Assembly: GCF_900258515.1 (NCBI RefSeq)
Contig: NZ_LT984884.1
Coordinates: 3,860,820-3,924,819 of the forward strand
Direction of reading: 5' to 3'
DNA: 64,000 nt
Source: Lentibacillus sp. Marseille-P4043
GTDB lineage: Bacteria; Bacillota; Bacilli; Bacillales; Amphibacillaceae
The notes beneath the pieces were generated by a model. It was not told the origin of the DNA, made no database searches, and saw nothing but the letters and a program-made list of their open reading frames with translations. Within the stretch, counting starts at the first letter, position 1; each line of letters begins with the position of its first letter. Positions 12,120 to 19,848 of the stretch are shown here, one piece after another. The position numbers were made by a program, and so were the translations under genes.

Positions 12120-12450
12120 CAGGAAAAGGAAATCCCCGTGTTCATTTTTAATTTCTAAATCAACCGTAGATGAGTTACAGATTATGCAACCGGATCCATT
12201 AAAAAAGGTAAATCAACTAGCCTAACGAAAAAGCCAAAACGTCTCTATTGAACATAAGGATGAAGAAATCTTATCTGCTGATATCGCTGTTTCCGACAAG
12301 CAAACAGTATTAATAACTTAAGATTAAAGAAGATACTGCGCAAATAACTGTTATATTAACGACAACATCAACAAGGTTTTTATCGGCAGCATGATTCACT
12401 CCCTTTGATAATGAGAATGAACGAACGGAGATTGAATTTTAAATCGTTAG
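12120..12450 (+). pseudogene. Decayed maf copy, 5' part
   Basis: Aligns by eye with codons ~15-135 of the intact maf at 4213. For example, CAAAACGTCTCTATTGAACA here corresponds to CAAAACGTTCCTATTGAACA there. In-frame stops (TTA to TAA in the Leu-Arg-Lys stretch) and small indels abolish the frame. The 3' part continues at 13461-13572 after about 1 kb holding two minus-strand genes. Confidence 0.8.
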
Positions 12451-12637
12451 CTGAGCGCTTTTGTTCTTCTTCGTGATCAACTGTAAAACTGAATGATTTT
12501 TCAATGTTCAACAATGCAGCGTTTGCTTTGTGCGTTCTGTTAACAGAGGGTGGGCTTTCACAAACTTTTGAGAAGTATTACGTCGATTGTATCTTGATAA
12601 CGTTTATCTAAGGGTCATCTCACCTTTCGTATATAAT

Positions 12638-12672
12638 AAAAAAGACACCCGTTAGGATGCCTTGAGTGTTTA
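12638..12672 (-). terminator. Terminator of the lipoprotein gene
   Basis: Minus-strand ACACTC...GGGTGT hairpin followed by T6, directly after the stop at 12675. Confidence 0.65.
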
Positions 12673-12674
12673 AT

Positions 12675-13013
12675 CTATTTTTTCTTGTATGAGACCATGT
12701 AAGAACCTAATGCGCTTTTAACACTTTCCACCTCAACGATGATCTCATCACCTGCTTTTACATCTGGGTTGTCACTTGATATGAAGTTCAAATGTTCACC
12801 CGCTTGTATGTTGTAACCAAAAGCGCTGTCTGGCACAAATTTATTAACCTTTACAGAGACAATCTTTCCTTCTAGGTTCTCGCCCTCGTTTAAAGCAGCT
12901 TCAAATTCCTCGGCTGTGTAATCCGGTTCTACTTTTGTGTCGCCACAACCAGCCAATGTAACCACTAACACAACCAAAAACATAATCCCAACACCTAATA
13001 TTCGTTTCATCAT
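12675..13013 (-). CDS. Small exported lipoprotein, OB-fold-like, function unknown
   Basis: A 112-residue predicted lipoprotein. Residues 1-20 form a signal peptide with hydrophobic core (ILGVGIMFLVVLVVT) and lipobox LAGC, so the mature protein is anchored to the outer face of the membrane. The mature part (EGKIVSVKVNKFVPDSAFGYNI...GDEIIVEVESVKSALGSYMVSYKKK) has alternating beta-strand character, suggesting an OB-like barrel. No catalytic motif is seen. The start chosen is ATG 13013, with GGAGAG five bases before it; an ATG 15 bases upstream has no ribosome site. It lies inside the split maf pseudogene, on the opposite strand. Confidence 0.75.
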   Translation of the reverse strand: MMKRILGVGIMFLVVLVVTLAGCGDTKVEPDYTAEEFEAALNEGENLEGKIVSVKVNKFVPDSAFGYNIQAGEHLNFISSDNPDVKAGDEIIVEVESVKSALGSYMVSYKKK

Positions 13014-13074
13014 TGCACTCTCCATCATATGTATTTAATATAAGTATACGATAAAGGATGGATAAAGTTTCAAG

Positions 13075-13197
13075 TTATTTGTATTCTTTATTAGAAACAT
13101 ATCTAACCGGTCCCCTGCACCTATCACAAACTAACTTATCCTGTTTCCTGTGTAGTGTTCCTGTATATTCTTTGCATTGTTGACATTTAAATATCAT
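13075..13197 (-). CDS. 40-residue zinc-ribbon protein
   Basis: A short frame not usually called by gene finders: ATG at 13197, AGGTGGGG seven bases upstream, 40 codons, stop at 13075. The product has two CxxC pairs (CQQC near residue 5 and CDRC near residue 24), spaced as in a single zinc ribbon, and is rich in Lys/Arg. It lies 61 bases upstream of the lipoprotein gene on the same strand and may share its transcript. Function unknown; RNA or DNA binding is a guess from composition. Confidence 0.6.
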   Translation of the reverse strand: MIFKCQQCKEYTGTLHRKQDKLVCDRCRGPVRYVSNKEYK

Positions 13198-13460
13198 CAC
13201 AGTCCCCACCTACATGCAATATTCCCGCAAACGCTATCCAAATAATAAAACACCCACACGATCCGTAGTGAGTGCCTTTCAAGAGAGGATAAAGTTTCTA
13301 TACTACTAGAATAAACGATTTTAGGACATCAAAAGTGACATGATAGTGACATGTTTTAATCCATTATTTTTATCAACATTGATTGTCTGAATTCCTCTTT
13401 CCGTTATCAAATGGAAAACTATCCCCACAACTGACCGTGCGACAAGACACGTATTTTTAT

Positions 13461-13572
13461 GGAAGTTTAACTCTGGGCTCGTTTGTAAACAATTATCGGG
13501 ATTATTACACTGTCATGAGATGGGCTATTTCACATATTAGGGAACTAAGGAAGTCTTCTGTATACCCGGATG
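13461..13572 (+). pseudogene. Decayed maf copy, 3' part
   Basis: GATTATTACACTGTCATG and the following Ile-Ser-x-Ile-Arg-Glu-Leu-Arg-Lys-Ser codons align with the last ~35 codons of maf at 4676-4785. No start or ribosome site belongs to this piece. Confidence 0.75.
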
Positions 13573-13651
13573 AAAATAATTGGGGCGAAAAAAGGATCGT
13601 GTTCCTATTATTCAATCACTTTAGCGTAATTGGAACCAACACCTGATTCCA

Positions 13652-14590
13652 TCAATTCATCAATAAATTCACAACAAAATAAAGGAATGGAATGGTAAAG
13701 ATACATAACAATGTAGTTAATAGTACGCCTAACGATGCAAAGAGTGTATCAGCTCCATATTTTTGTGAATAAAGTGAGATCGTTGGAGCGGAAGGCATTC
13801 CAGAAACTATAACGGCAATTACAAGGATTGGAAATGATACAGGCAAAGCAACAAATGGGAGAAATAATAGAGGAATTAGAATCAGCCTTACTATTGCTAA
13901 TTTCCAAAGGTACGTATTTTTGAACAATAAAAAGAGATCTTTATATTTTACGTCCGCTATTAAACATCCTATCAGCATCATTGACAGAGGGATGGTCATT
14001 TTTCCAATGCTTTCAAGTCCTTCTGAAATCATGTCCGGCAAGCTTATCGGAAGCAGAAAAATGACCAAGCCAGTTAATGTGGAAAGGATTCCTGGATTCA
14101 ATAAAATAATTTTCCAATTAATTGTATCCATATCCCTGCTAAAAAGGTAAATTCCATAAGTCCATATTAGAATCAGGTAACACAAATTAAACATGGTTAA
14201 ATAGACAATTCCTTGTTCCCCTAAAAGAATAAAACTTACCGCGTAACCAATAAATCCCTGGTTACCAAAAATAATCAATCCTTCATATACACTTTTTTGT
14301 TTTTTTGGAAGTTGTGATCCTCTTTTCATCCATATAGCTAAAAAAATGGAAGCTATGAGCACATAAACAGACATGGAGACGAGCCATATAAACTCTTTTA
14401 CCATGGCACTAGAAAAAGAAATGTCCAATGAAAATAAAATAAGTGCAGGTAACGTAATATACAGTATAAGTTGGGTTAGAACATCGTTGGCATTCTCCTT
14501 TAAAACCCCTATTTTCCTCACGACAAATCCCAGCAATGCAATGCCGTATAGAACCAACATTTCCTGAAAAAATGCACTTGCAGAACCCAT
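13652..14590 (-). CDS. AEC (auxin efflux carrier) family transporter
   Basis: A 312-residue inner-membrane protein with about ten hydrophobic segments in the two-bundle arrangement of the AEC/BASS-related permeases. The N-terminus (ILYGIALLGFVVRKIGVL) and the C-terminal half (GMPSAPTISLYSQKYGAD near residue 268) are typical of the family. Bacterial members export or take up small organic acids such as malate or malonate; the substrate cannot be read here. GAGGGGGG lies before the ATG. It is monocistronic and convergent with the maf remnant. Confidence 0.85.
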   Translation of the reverse strand: MGSASAFFQEMLVLYGIALLGFVVRKIGVLKENANDVLTQLILYITLPALILFSLDISFSSAMVKEFIWLVSMSVYVLIASIFLAIWMKRGSQLPKKQKSVYEGLIIFGNQGFIGYAVSFILLGEQGIVYLTMFNLCYLILIWTYGIYLFSRDMDTINWKIILLNPGILSTLTGLVIFLLPISLPDMISEGLESIGKMTIPLSMMLIGCLIADVKYKDLFLLFKNTYLWKLAIVRLILIPLLFLPFVALPVSFPILVIAVIVSGMPSAPTISLYSQKYGADTLFASLGVLLTTLLCIFTIPFLYFVVNLLMN

Positions 14591-14739
14591 GATTATCCCC
14601 CCTCAGTTACGATATGAAACCGTCGCTTGGATGGTTAATTCTTTTAACGGGCTGTCTTCGTAAACTTTGTTGCTTTTTAACTTCGTATATGAAGGATTAT
14701 GTGCAATAACTAGAAATCAAGTTCGGAGCTTTGACAACC

Positions 14740-14890
14740 GCTACGGGAAAACACTACGCTTTCCGCGGGCACGGCTTCAGCCTCCGAAGCGGAAAACCGC
14801 CGCTTCGAGGTCTTCAGACACGTGCTGGGGCTGCGCTAACTCGCCCCACCGAAAACCATTGTTCCCGCAGGAGTCTACGTGTTTTCCCTT
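14740..14890 (+). repeat. REP-like GC-rich interspersed repeat, copy I
   Basis: Contains GGGCACGGCTTCAGCCTCC, then GGTCTTCAGACACGTGCTG, then AGGAGTCTACGTGTTTT. The same blocks occur in inverse order on the other strand at 14964-15133. It is far more GC-rich than its surroundings and not coding. Repeats of this appearance are common between genes in halotolerant Bacillaceae. Confidence 0.65.
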
Positions 14891-14963
14891 CGCTAGTAGG
14901 TGCTATTACTTGATATACATGCTATATCTACACAAAAATTAGGGAACTTCTACTAGCGGAGTC

Positions 14964-15133
14964 AGAATACGTAGACTCCTTGAAAATACAGTTCGATTTT
15001 CTGCGTGCGATGTAACGCTGCCGAAGCATCCCTTGTCCTATGGGAACAGCACGAGTCCGAAGACCCCGCAGGAAGCGCTCTTTGCTTCCGAGGAGGCTGA
15101 GGCCGTGCCCATGGAAAGCGAAGTATTCTGACG
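14964..15133 (-). repeat. REP-like GC-rich interspersed repeat, copy II (inverted)
   Basis: The minus strand reads GGGCACGGCCTCAGCCTCC, then GGTCTTCGGACTCGTGCTG, then AGGAGTCTACGTATTCT. Together with copy I it forms a long imperfect palindrome with about 70 bases between the arms. Confidence 0.65.
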
Positions 15134-15250
15134 GAGCGAATCCAAGCACTCATATACCATTGGAACGGGAAGAAAGTGTCACCAAAGAGAGCTTCATTAC
15201 TGCGCATTATATAGCTTATGTGTCATAAACAACAAATGTTTTCGGTGGGA

Positions 15251-15465
15251 TGTATTTTGCAATGCGAGTTCTTAGAAAATTGCAATCACAAATCGAGAAT
15301 GTTGCAACTTGACACGGAGCCTCTGTGAGCATGAGTGATTAGCCAAGAAGCCAGCTGTAATAAGGCTTGGCTAAGTTGATCATGGTATCATACTCACTTC
15401 TCCGTATAAAGTCGCAACGGCTTAACCCCCTTGCAATACTCTCGACTTTTACTTTGCACTAAACA
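15251..15465 (+). mobile_element. 215-bp non-autonomous IS21-like element (MITE-type), copy 2
   Basis: Tips are TGTATTTTGCAATG and, inverted, TGTTTAGTGCAAAG. Flanks are TGGGA (15246-15250) and TGGGA (15466-15470), a perfect 5-bp target duplication. TTGCAAT-type repeats occur several times inside both ends. There is no coding frame. The core at about 15308-15406 has the same plan as copy 1 with different bases in both arms: CGGAG/CTCCG, GTGAGCATGA/TCATACTCAC, and AGCCAAG/CTTGGCT. GATCATGGTATCAT is nearly constant. Confidence 0.7.
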
Positions 15466-15513
15466 TGGGACGAGTAATCGCAGTCCCAATCCTTTAGAAA
15501 ACAGCCTAACAAA

Positions 15514-15547
15514 TAAAAAAAGCCATACAAGCTGTATGGCTTTTTTT
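15514..15547. terminator. Bidirectional terminator after the DUF378 gene
   Basis: AGCCATACA/TGTATGGCT hairpin with A7 before and T7 after, five bases past the stop of the minus-strand gene. Confidence 0.85.
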
Positions 15548-15551
15548 CTGT

Positions 15552-15860
15552 TCATTCCTTATTTCTTGGGTCATCTTCATTTGAGAAGTTTCTCTCTTCA
15601 CCAAACTCAGTACCATAATTTATTCTGTTTGTCTGGATAGAGCTACCTCTAATTGTACTTTCATTTTCAACTGGATTAAACAATAAGCCTATACAAAATA
15701 AACCACTTATGCCAACAAGTGCATAGACAACCCTTGATAAAGGAGCAGCCTGACCACCAAAAATTGCGGCAACCAAATCAAATTGAAAAAAACCAATTAG
15801 CCCCCAATTAATTGCACCAATGATTACTAAGGCTAGCGCGATTCGCTTTAAGACATCCAT
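15552..15860 (-). CDS. DUF378 family small membrane protein
   Basis: 102 residues. Two membrane segments (about residues 6-27, LALVIIGAINWGLIGFF, and 43-63, YALVGISGLFCIGLLF) carry the NWGLIGFFQFDLVAAIFGG signature of DUF378 (YuzA-like). The ~40-residue hydrophilic acidic tail is longer than in the short family members. AGGTG lies upstream of the ATG. Function unknown. A single gene with its own terminator. Confidence 0.85.
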   Translation of the reverse strand: MDVLKRIALALVIIGAINWGLIGFFQFDLVAAIFGGQAAPLSRVVYALVGISGLFCIGLLFNPVENESTIRGSSIQTNRINYGTEFGEERNFSNEDDPRNKE

Positions 15861-16096
15861 ATTTTTTCACCTCCAAACCCTTTTAAGGGACCTATCCCAC
15901 TTCTGGAGTTACAGGATAGAGTCAATCTTATCTTTTGCTATTGCTAATTTATTAATACTGATGATGGAAATATAATTTGGGGGTTCATGAAATGTTTAAA
16001 AAGGCAAGGCCAGAACGCTCTAGTATTTACCTTCACATGAAGTGATTTAACAGCAAATAACTAAATAAAACAACACGTAAATGGATATATAAAATA

Positions 16097-16399
16097 CTAA
16101 AGATCTACACCCGTTGATTCTTCTAAGGTTATTCGTAACAGTCGATAAAGGATATATATTCCTATATAAGAACCAGTAATTAGAAAAAAGGGATTTAAGA
16201 AAATAGCGTGAATGGTAGTCATAAAAACCATATTATCTTTAATGATTTGATGAATGGATAGAGAGGCAATATTTCCAAATATAAGCGCAGATATGATTGC
16301 AGCTAAATTAAAAACGAATCGAAACTTTATCCAGCGCTTTTGTAAATAGAACATAATAATAGGTGTTGCAATACTTCCGGCAACCAATAAAACCCTCAC
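16097..16399 (-). CDS. 100-residue membrane protein, function unknown
   Basis: GTG start at 16399 with GGGGAG seven bases upstream. The protein has three to four hydrophobic segments (residues ~2-18, 29-47, 60-88) and ends in a short charged tail. I do not recognise the family and no partner gene is close; the DUF378 gene lies 236 bases downstream on the same strand. Confidence 0.65.
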   Translation of the reverse strand: MRVLLVAGSIATPIIMFYLQKRWIKFRFVFNLAAIISALIFGNIASLSIHQIIKDNMVFMTTIHAIFLNPFFLITGSYIGIYILYRLLRITLEESTGVDL

Positions 16400-16535
16400 A
16401 ATATCACTCCCCTTCAGGAACTAGTATGAACATCATGTGAAAATCCAATCTTGTTCATTGATGGAAATATCTTGGTATTTTATTGATTGATAAGTAAATA
16501 ATACCAATAACCATAGTTAAAAGGAGTGAATGTTG

Positions 16536-16952
16536 TTGATCGAATTACAAACAGAACTTGAAGGAAAGAAAACCTATTACCGTAACGTGCTGAAGCATTC
16601 GAAACGTCTTGATTATACTTTAGGTGGGTGCTGGGATTACCATAAGGGATGCTTAGATTCGATTTTGTGGCGTGAAGCGGGAGAAACAATTTATCTAAGA
16701 CTCCCTTTTAAAGTATTAGAAGGAGAATTGGATCGCCCTAATGCCTTAATTGAATTTGAAAAACCGTATGTCATCAAGCATGTAGTCAATACCGGATTAG
16801 ATAAGGATGTCAACGCTTTGGCTACCGTTTCCGGGTTTAGCCAATTTCAAGATCCATTGGACCAAGACGGACGTATAAAAGATAAAAATGAATGGGAAGA
16901 AAATGGTGAACAAGCTGTAGATCAAATAGTGGATCAGGTTAGTTTTTTGTAA
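16536..16952 (+). CDS. yugN: YugN-like family protein
   Basis: About 138 residues, soluble, matching the YugN-like family: LGGCWDYHKGCLDS near residue 28, YLRLPF near 50, GELD near 63, and IKHVVNTGLD...FNQFQDP-type (FSQFQDPLDQDG) near 105. Function unknown in Bacillus. The start is uncertain. AAGGAG ends at 16526, so ATG 16530 is too close, whereas TTG 16536 has the usual spacing and gives the family-typical beginning Met-Ile-Glu-Leu; TTG 16533 is also possible. Confidence 0.85.
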   Translation: MIELQTELEGKKTYYRNVLKHSKRLDYTLGGCWDYHKGCLDSILWREAGETIYLRLPFKVLEGELDRPNALIEFEKPYVIKHVVNTGLDKDVNALATVSGFSQFQDPLDQDGRIKDKNEWEENGEQAVDQIVDQVSFL

Positions 16953-16997
16953 GAATAAATATTTTTCATTTTAAGCAAAAAAAGATATATAAATGAA

Positions 16998-17029
16998 GAA
17001 GGGATGAAGCAAAAAAGCGACATCCCTTC
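16998..17029 (-). terminator. Inverted repeat after the DUF3243 gene
   Basis: GAAGGGATG pairs with CATCCCTTC around a 14-base loop. It lacks a good T tract on either side, so it is only a possible terminator for the two converging genes. Confidence 0.45.
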
Positions 17030-17034
17030 CTGTG

Positions 17035-17286
17035 TTATTTGGAATTTTTGACTAAGTTTATCATTGTACTTGCCAAAGCTTGCTTTTGATTTTCATCAGC
17101 TGAATTCCAAAGATCACTCAATAATCGTTGCTCATCATTTTTTGGATCAACATTAGCTGCCAAATAGTCTCCAACCTCAGTAGCAATACTATTCATCGAT
17201 TCTCCATCCATGCCTTTATTTTGTGCGTCTTGAAGGCGGCTACCAAGAAATTCCTTCCATCCGTCAAAATTGTCTAATACTGACAT
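17035..17286 (-). CDS. DUF3243 family protein (YmfJ-like)
   Basis: 83 residues, all-helical, starting with the family block SVLDNFDGWKEFLGSRL and ending LASTMINLVKNSK. Resembles YmfJ of B. subtilis, a small cytoplasmic protein of unknown role. GGAGGG lies before the ATG. Single gene. Confidence 0.88.
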   Translation of the reverse strand: MSVLDNFDGWKEFLGSRLQDAQNKGMDGESMNSIATEVGDYLAANVDPKNDEQRLLSDLWNSADENQKQALASTMINLVKNSK

Positions 17287-17590
17287 AGCTATCCCTCCAT
17301 AAATTTATTTACGGGTTTCCATCTTACCAACAATTTAGACCTCTCAAGAAAAGGGAATTTGAAATCCTCCCCTTGCGTTTTTATTATGTAAGTAATTTAA
17401 ATATATATACAGGTGAGATCTAATAAAAATATGTCAATAAAAGTGTTAAAAGATTAATGATCATTTCACAACTAAGCACCGGAATATGGTGAAATTTGTT
17501 ATTGCGTAATCCGCATTTATCTACAAGAGGAAGGAAATAATATGATAGATGTCGGTATAGCGGCATAACAATAAAATTGGAGGTATTAGC

Positions 17591-17749
17591 ATGGATTTCT
17601 CTAATAACAAACAACAAAACAAACAATCCATTTCGGCTAAAAGCAATCAAGCCTTTTTAAATTCTTTAGATGATGCAGAAAAAGCATTGGCTGGAGATCC
17701 TTTACAAGAAGCTGTCAGAAAGAAAAAAAGCGGGCAACAATATAAATAA
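17591..17749 (+). CDS. sspJ: Small acid-soluble spore protein, SspJ-like
   Basis: A 52-codon frame with GGAGG seven bases before the ATG. The C-terminal half (SLDDAEKALAGDPLQEAVRKKK) matches the conserved part of SspJ (ALEDAGSALKDDPLQEAVQKKK in B. subtilis, from memory). SspJ is a minor spore-core protein made in the forespore; the call implies an endospore former. The N-terminal part is Asn/Gln-rich and differs from B. subtilis. It has its own terminator. Forespore sigma control is expected, but no clear sigma-G promoter was picked out. Confidence 0.75.
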   Translation: MDFSNNKQQNKQSISAKSNQAFLNSLDDAEKALAGDPLQEAVRKKKSGQQYK

Positions 17750-17755
17750 TCGAAA

Positions 17756-17783
17756 TAAGGAGCTCAGAATTTGAGCTCCTTAT
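17756..17783 (+). terminator. Terminator of sspJ
   Basis: AAGGAGCTC/GAGCTCCTT, a perfect 9-bp stem seven bases past the stop, then TATAATTTT. Confidence 0.75.
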
Positions 17784-17879
17784 AATTTTGAGAATTGTGT
17801 CCTTAACTTATTCCAAATGTTTCCGACCCTTTTGCTAAAAAACACTAGACATCCACCAAAAATATTGTTAACCTATTAA

Positions 17880-17912
17880 AGTTACCCAAGATAACTGTTA
17901 CCTATGATAACT
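17880..17912 (+). promoter_or_regulatory. Tandem palindromes, probable MarR operator
   Basis: GTTACCCAAGATAAC and GTTACCTATGATAAC are two copies of GTTA-N7-TAAC one after the other, just upstream of the ribosome site of the marR gene. The placement fits autoregulation of the marR-MFS pair; binding is inferred. Confidence 0.55.
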
Positions 17913-17922
17913 ATTTTAGGAG

Positions 17923-18351
17923 GTGTTTCTCATAAAGTCTACGCAACAGTTTTTCCATCAACTGATCATGTTGTATCGCCCTTTTGAAAATCGACTTAAT
18001 GTGCAACTAAGCAAACATAACCTGCATCGGGCACAGTGGACCATCTTGTACTACTTACACAATTATGGCCCTGCAACACATGTAGAGATTTCCCATTACC
18101 AAGGTGTAGAGAAGCCCACCATAACTAGGACCTTTACTCGTTTAGAAGAATTAGGTTATGTCGAAAAATCACCAAGTAAGGATAGGCGCGAAAAACGAAT
18201 GCGGCTTACAGAACATGGTAAAACCGTTTATGAGAATGTCCGTGTTACCATCGATCAATTTGAACAAGAAATTTTGGAAGGAATATCAGAAGAGGAACAA
18301 TTAGAGATTATCCGGATTATGGAAGAAATCAGAAATAATATTATGAAGTAA
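17923..18351 (+). CDS. MarR family transcriptional regulator
   Basis: A winged-helix regulator of about 140 residues. The recognition-helix region reads ATHVEISHYQGVEKPTITRTFTRLEELGYVEKS, followed by the wing DRREKRMRLTEHG. It probably controls the MFS gene 12 bases downstream and itself through the palindromes at 17880-17912. The start is odd. GTG 17923 overlaps the strong AGGAGG ribosome site and cannot be read from it. The codon at the right distance is ATA at 17932, giving Ile-Lys-Ser-Thr. The next standard start, ATG 17968, would remove part of the first helix. I list the longest frame; a non-standard AUA start is the likely reality. Confidence 0.85.
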   Translation: MFLIKSTQQFFHQLIMLYRPFENRLNVQLSKHNLHRAQWTILYYLHNYGPATHVEISHYQGVEKPTITRTFTRLEELGYVEKSPSKDRREKRMRLTEHGKTVYENVRVTIDQFEQEILEGISEEEQLEIIRIMEEIRNNIMK

Positions 18352-18363
18352 GGAGCTAGTTTC

Positions 18364-19575
18364 GTGAATCAAGCAAAATCTAAATTATGGACAAAAGACT
18401 TTATCATCGTCTCATCTGCAAATTTTTTCTTATACTTAGTTTTTTATTTGTTATTAGTAACCATGGCTGTCTACGCGGTAGAAGAATTTAATGTTTCCGA
18501 AAGCCAAGCTGGGCTTGTAACCGGGATTTTTATTATTGGAACGTTAATCGGACGGCTTTTTATTGGACGGATGATTACATCAGTCGGTAATAAGAAAATG
18601 TTATACTTTGGCCTAATCTTTTTTATTTTAACTTCGCTTTTGTATTTTATAAATGGCGGAATCACTTTTCTACTTATTACCCGCTTACTACATGGAATTG
18701 CCTTAGGTATGGCAAGTACAGCAACAGGAACCATTATTGCCGAAGTTATACCTGAAGAACGAAAAGGTGAAGGAATCGGTTTTTACAGCATGAGCATTAC
18801 ACTGGCAACCGCAATTGGTCCTTTCATTGGATTATATATGAGTCAACAGACCAGTTATCAAGCAATTTTCATTTTTTGTCTAGCACTCGGAATCATTAGT
18901 TTCATCATCTCCATTTTTGCAAAAATACCAGTAATGGAAAAGCCAGCAAAAAGCGATAAACCAAATAAGTTGAAGCTTTCTGACTTTATTGAACCAAAAG
19001 CATTGCCAATCGCAATCGTTGTCCTTATCATATCCCTAGGTTACTCTAGCGTCCTATCATTTATTAATTTCTATGCCATTGAAATTGATCTAGTCGATGT
19101 GGCAAGTCTATTCTTCGTTGTCTATGCAGTGGCAATATTGGTATCACGCCCGTTCACAGGTCGCTTAATGGACATGAAGGGCGCAAACTCGGTCATGTAT
19201 CCTGCATTTGTTCTATTTACAGCGGGGTTACTGCTTTTAAGTACAGCAGAAAATAGTATAGTCCTATTATTAGCTGGTGTTCTGATTGGTTTTGGCTTTG
19301 GTAATATGCAATCAACCACCCAAGCAATTGCGGTTAAGGTCACACCACCGCAGCGAATTGGACTTGCAACGTCAACATACTATATCGCACTCGATGCTGG
19401 ACTTGGATTCGGGCCATATGTTCTCGGCTTCATCATCCCATTAACTGGATACCGTAATTTATATATCATAATGGGAGTGGTAGTACTCGTAACAACTATC
19501 CTTTATTACTTTATGCATGGAAAAAAGGAAAGCTCCGTTACAACCATTGATTCCATGGCATCAAAAGCAAATTAA
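18364..19575 (+). CDS. MFS transporter (drug efflux type)
   Basis: 403 residues with twelve predicted membrane segments. The loop 2-3 motif GRLFIGRMITSVGNKK and RLLHGIALGMASTATGTIIAEVIPEERKGEG (motif of the DHA1 proton-antiport drug pumps) are clear. Start GTG 18364 has AGGAG upstream. It is co-transcribed with the marR gene that ends 12 bases before, so it is probably induced by a toxic ligand of that MarR. The substrate is unknown. Confidence 0.88.
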   Translation: MNQAKSKLWTKDFIIVSSANFFLYLVFYLLLVTMAVYAVEEFNVSESQAGLVTGIFIIGTLIGRLFIGRMITSVGNKKMLYFGLIFFILTSLLYFINGGITFLLITRLLHGIALGMASTATGTIIAEVIPEERKGEGIGFYSMSITLATAIGPFIGLYMSQQTSYQAIFIFCLALGIISFIISIFAKIPVMEKPAKSDKPNKLKLSDFIEPKALPIAIVVLIISLGYSSVLSFINFYAIEIDLVDVASLFFVVYAVAILVSRPFTGRLMDMKGANSVMYPAFVLFTAGLLLLSTAENSIVLLLAGVLIGFGFGNMQSTTQAIAVKVTPPQRIGLATSTYYIALDAGLGFGPYVLGFIIPLTGYRNLYIIMGVVVLVTTILYYFMHGKKESSVTTIDSMASKAN

Positions 19576-19576
19576 A

Positions 19577-19604
19577 GTGGGACATGGGGCGTCCCTTGTC
19601 CCAC
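19577..19604. repeat. GGGACA-type hairpin after the MFS gene
   Basis: GTGGGACA/TGTCCCAC arms around an internal GGGGCGTCCC. A close relative follows the other MFS gene at 45979-46009. There is no T tract, so it is more likely an interspersed hairpin than a classical terminator. Confidence 0.45.
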
Positions 19605-19650
19605 CTCATGATACGGGAAAGCTTACAAAAAATTTCATCTATTTTTTGTT

Positions 19651-19680
19651 TGCAAACTGTCTTTCGTGTTATAATAAACA
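19651..19680 (+). promoter_or_regulatory. Promoter of candidate small RNA, copy B
   Basis: TGCAAAC, then TTTCGTGT, then TATAAT at 19670-19675 with an extended TG. A possible -35 TTGTTT lies 18 bases upstream. The block is shared with 3636-3667. Confidence 0.55.
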
Positions 19681-19681
19681 T

Positions 19682-19831
19682 AGAGACAAGAAATTAGTCA
19701 TAAACTAATAAAGACCGAAGATACGCTAATATCCCCGGTCAGCAATGAATCGCTCCCCTTCAAGAGGGGTCAGCACGAGTAAGGAATAGACCTCACTAGC
19801 CTGGTAAACTCAGGGAGGTCTATTTTTTATG
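19682..19831 (+). ncRNA. Candidate small RNA of about 150 nt, copy B (intact)
   Basis: It has its own promoter and ends in a strong terminator, AATAGACCTC paired with GAGGTCTATT then T6, whose loop contains CTGGTAAACT. Upstream stems are GACCG-aa-GATA paired with TATC-cc-CGGTC, and CCCCT/AGGGG. Copy A keeps the same three stems with changes in both arms. There is no open frame of note inside. It is convergent with lrgB. I do not recognise it as a known riboswitch, T-box, 6S or SRP RNA. Confidence 0.6.
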
Positions 19832-19848
19832 GTCTACTATGAAAATCC

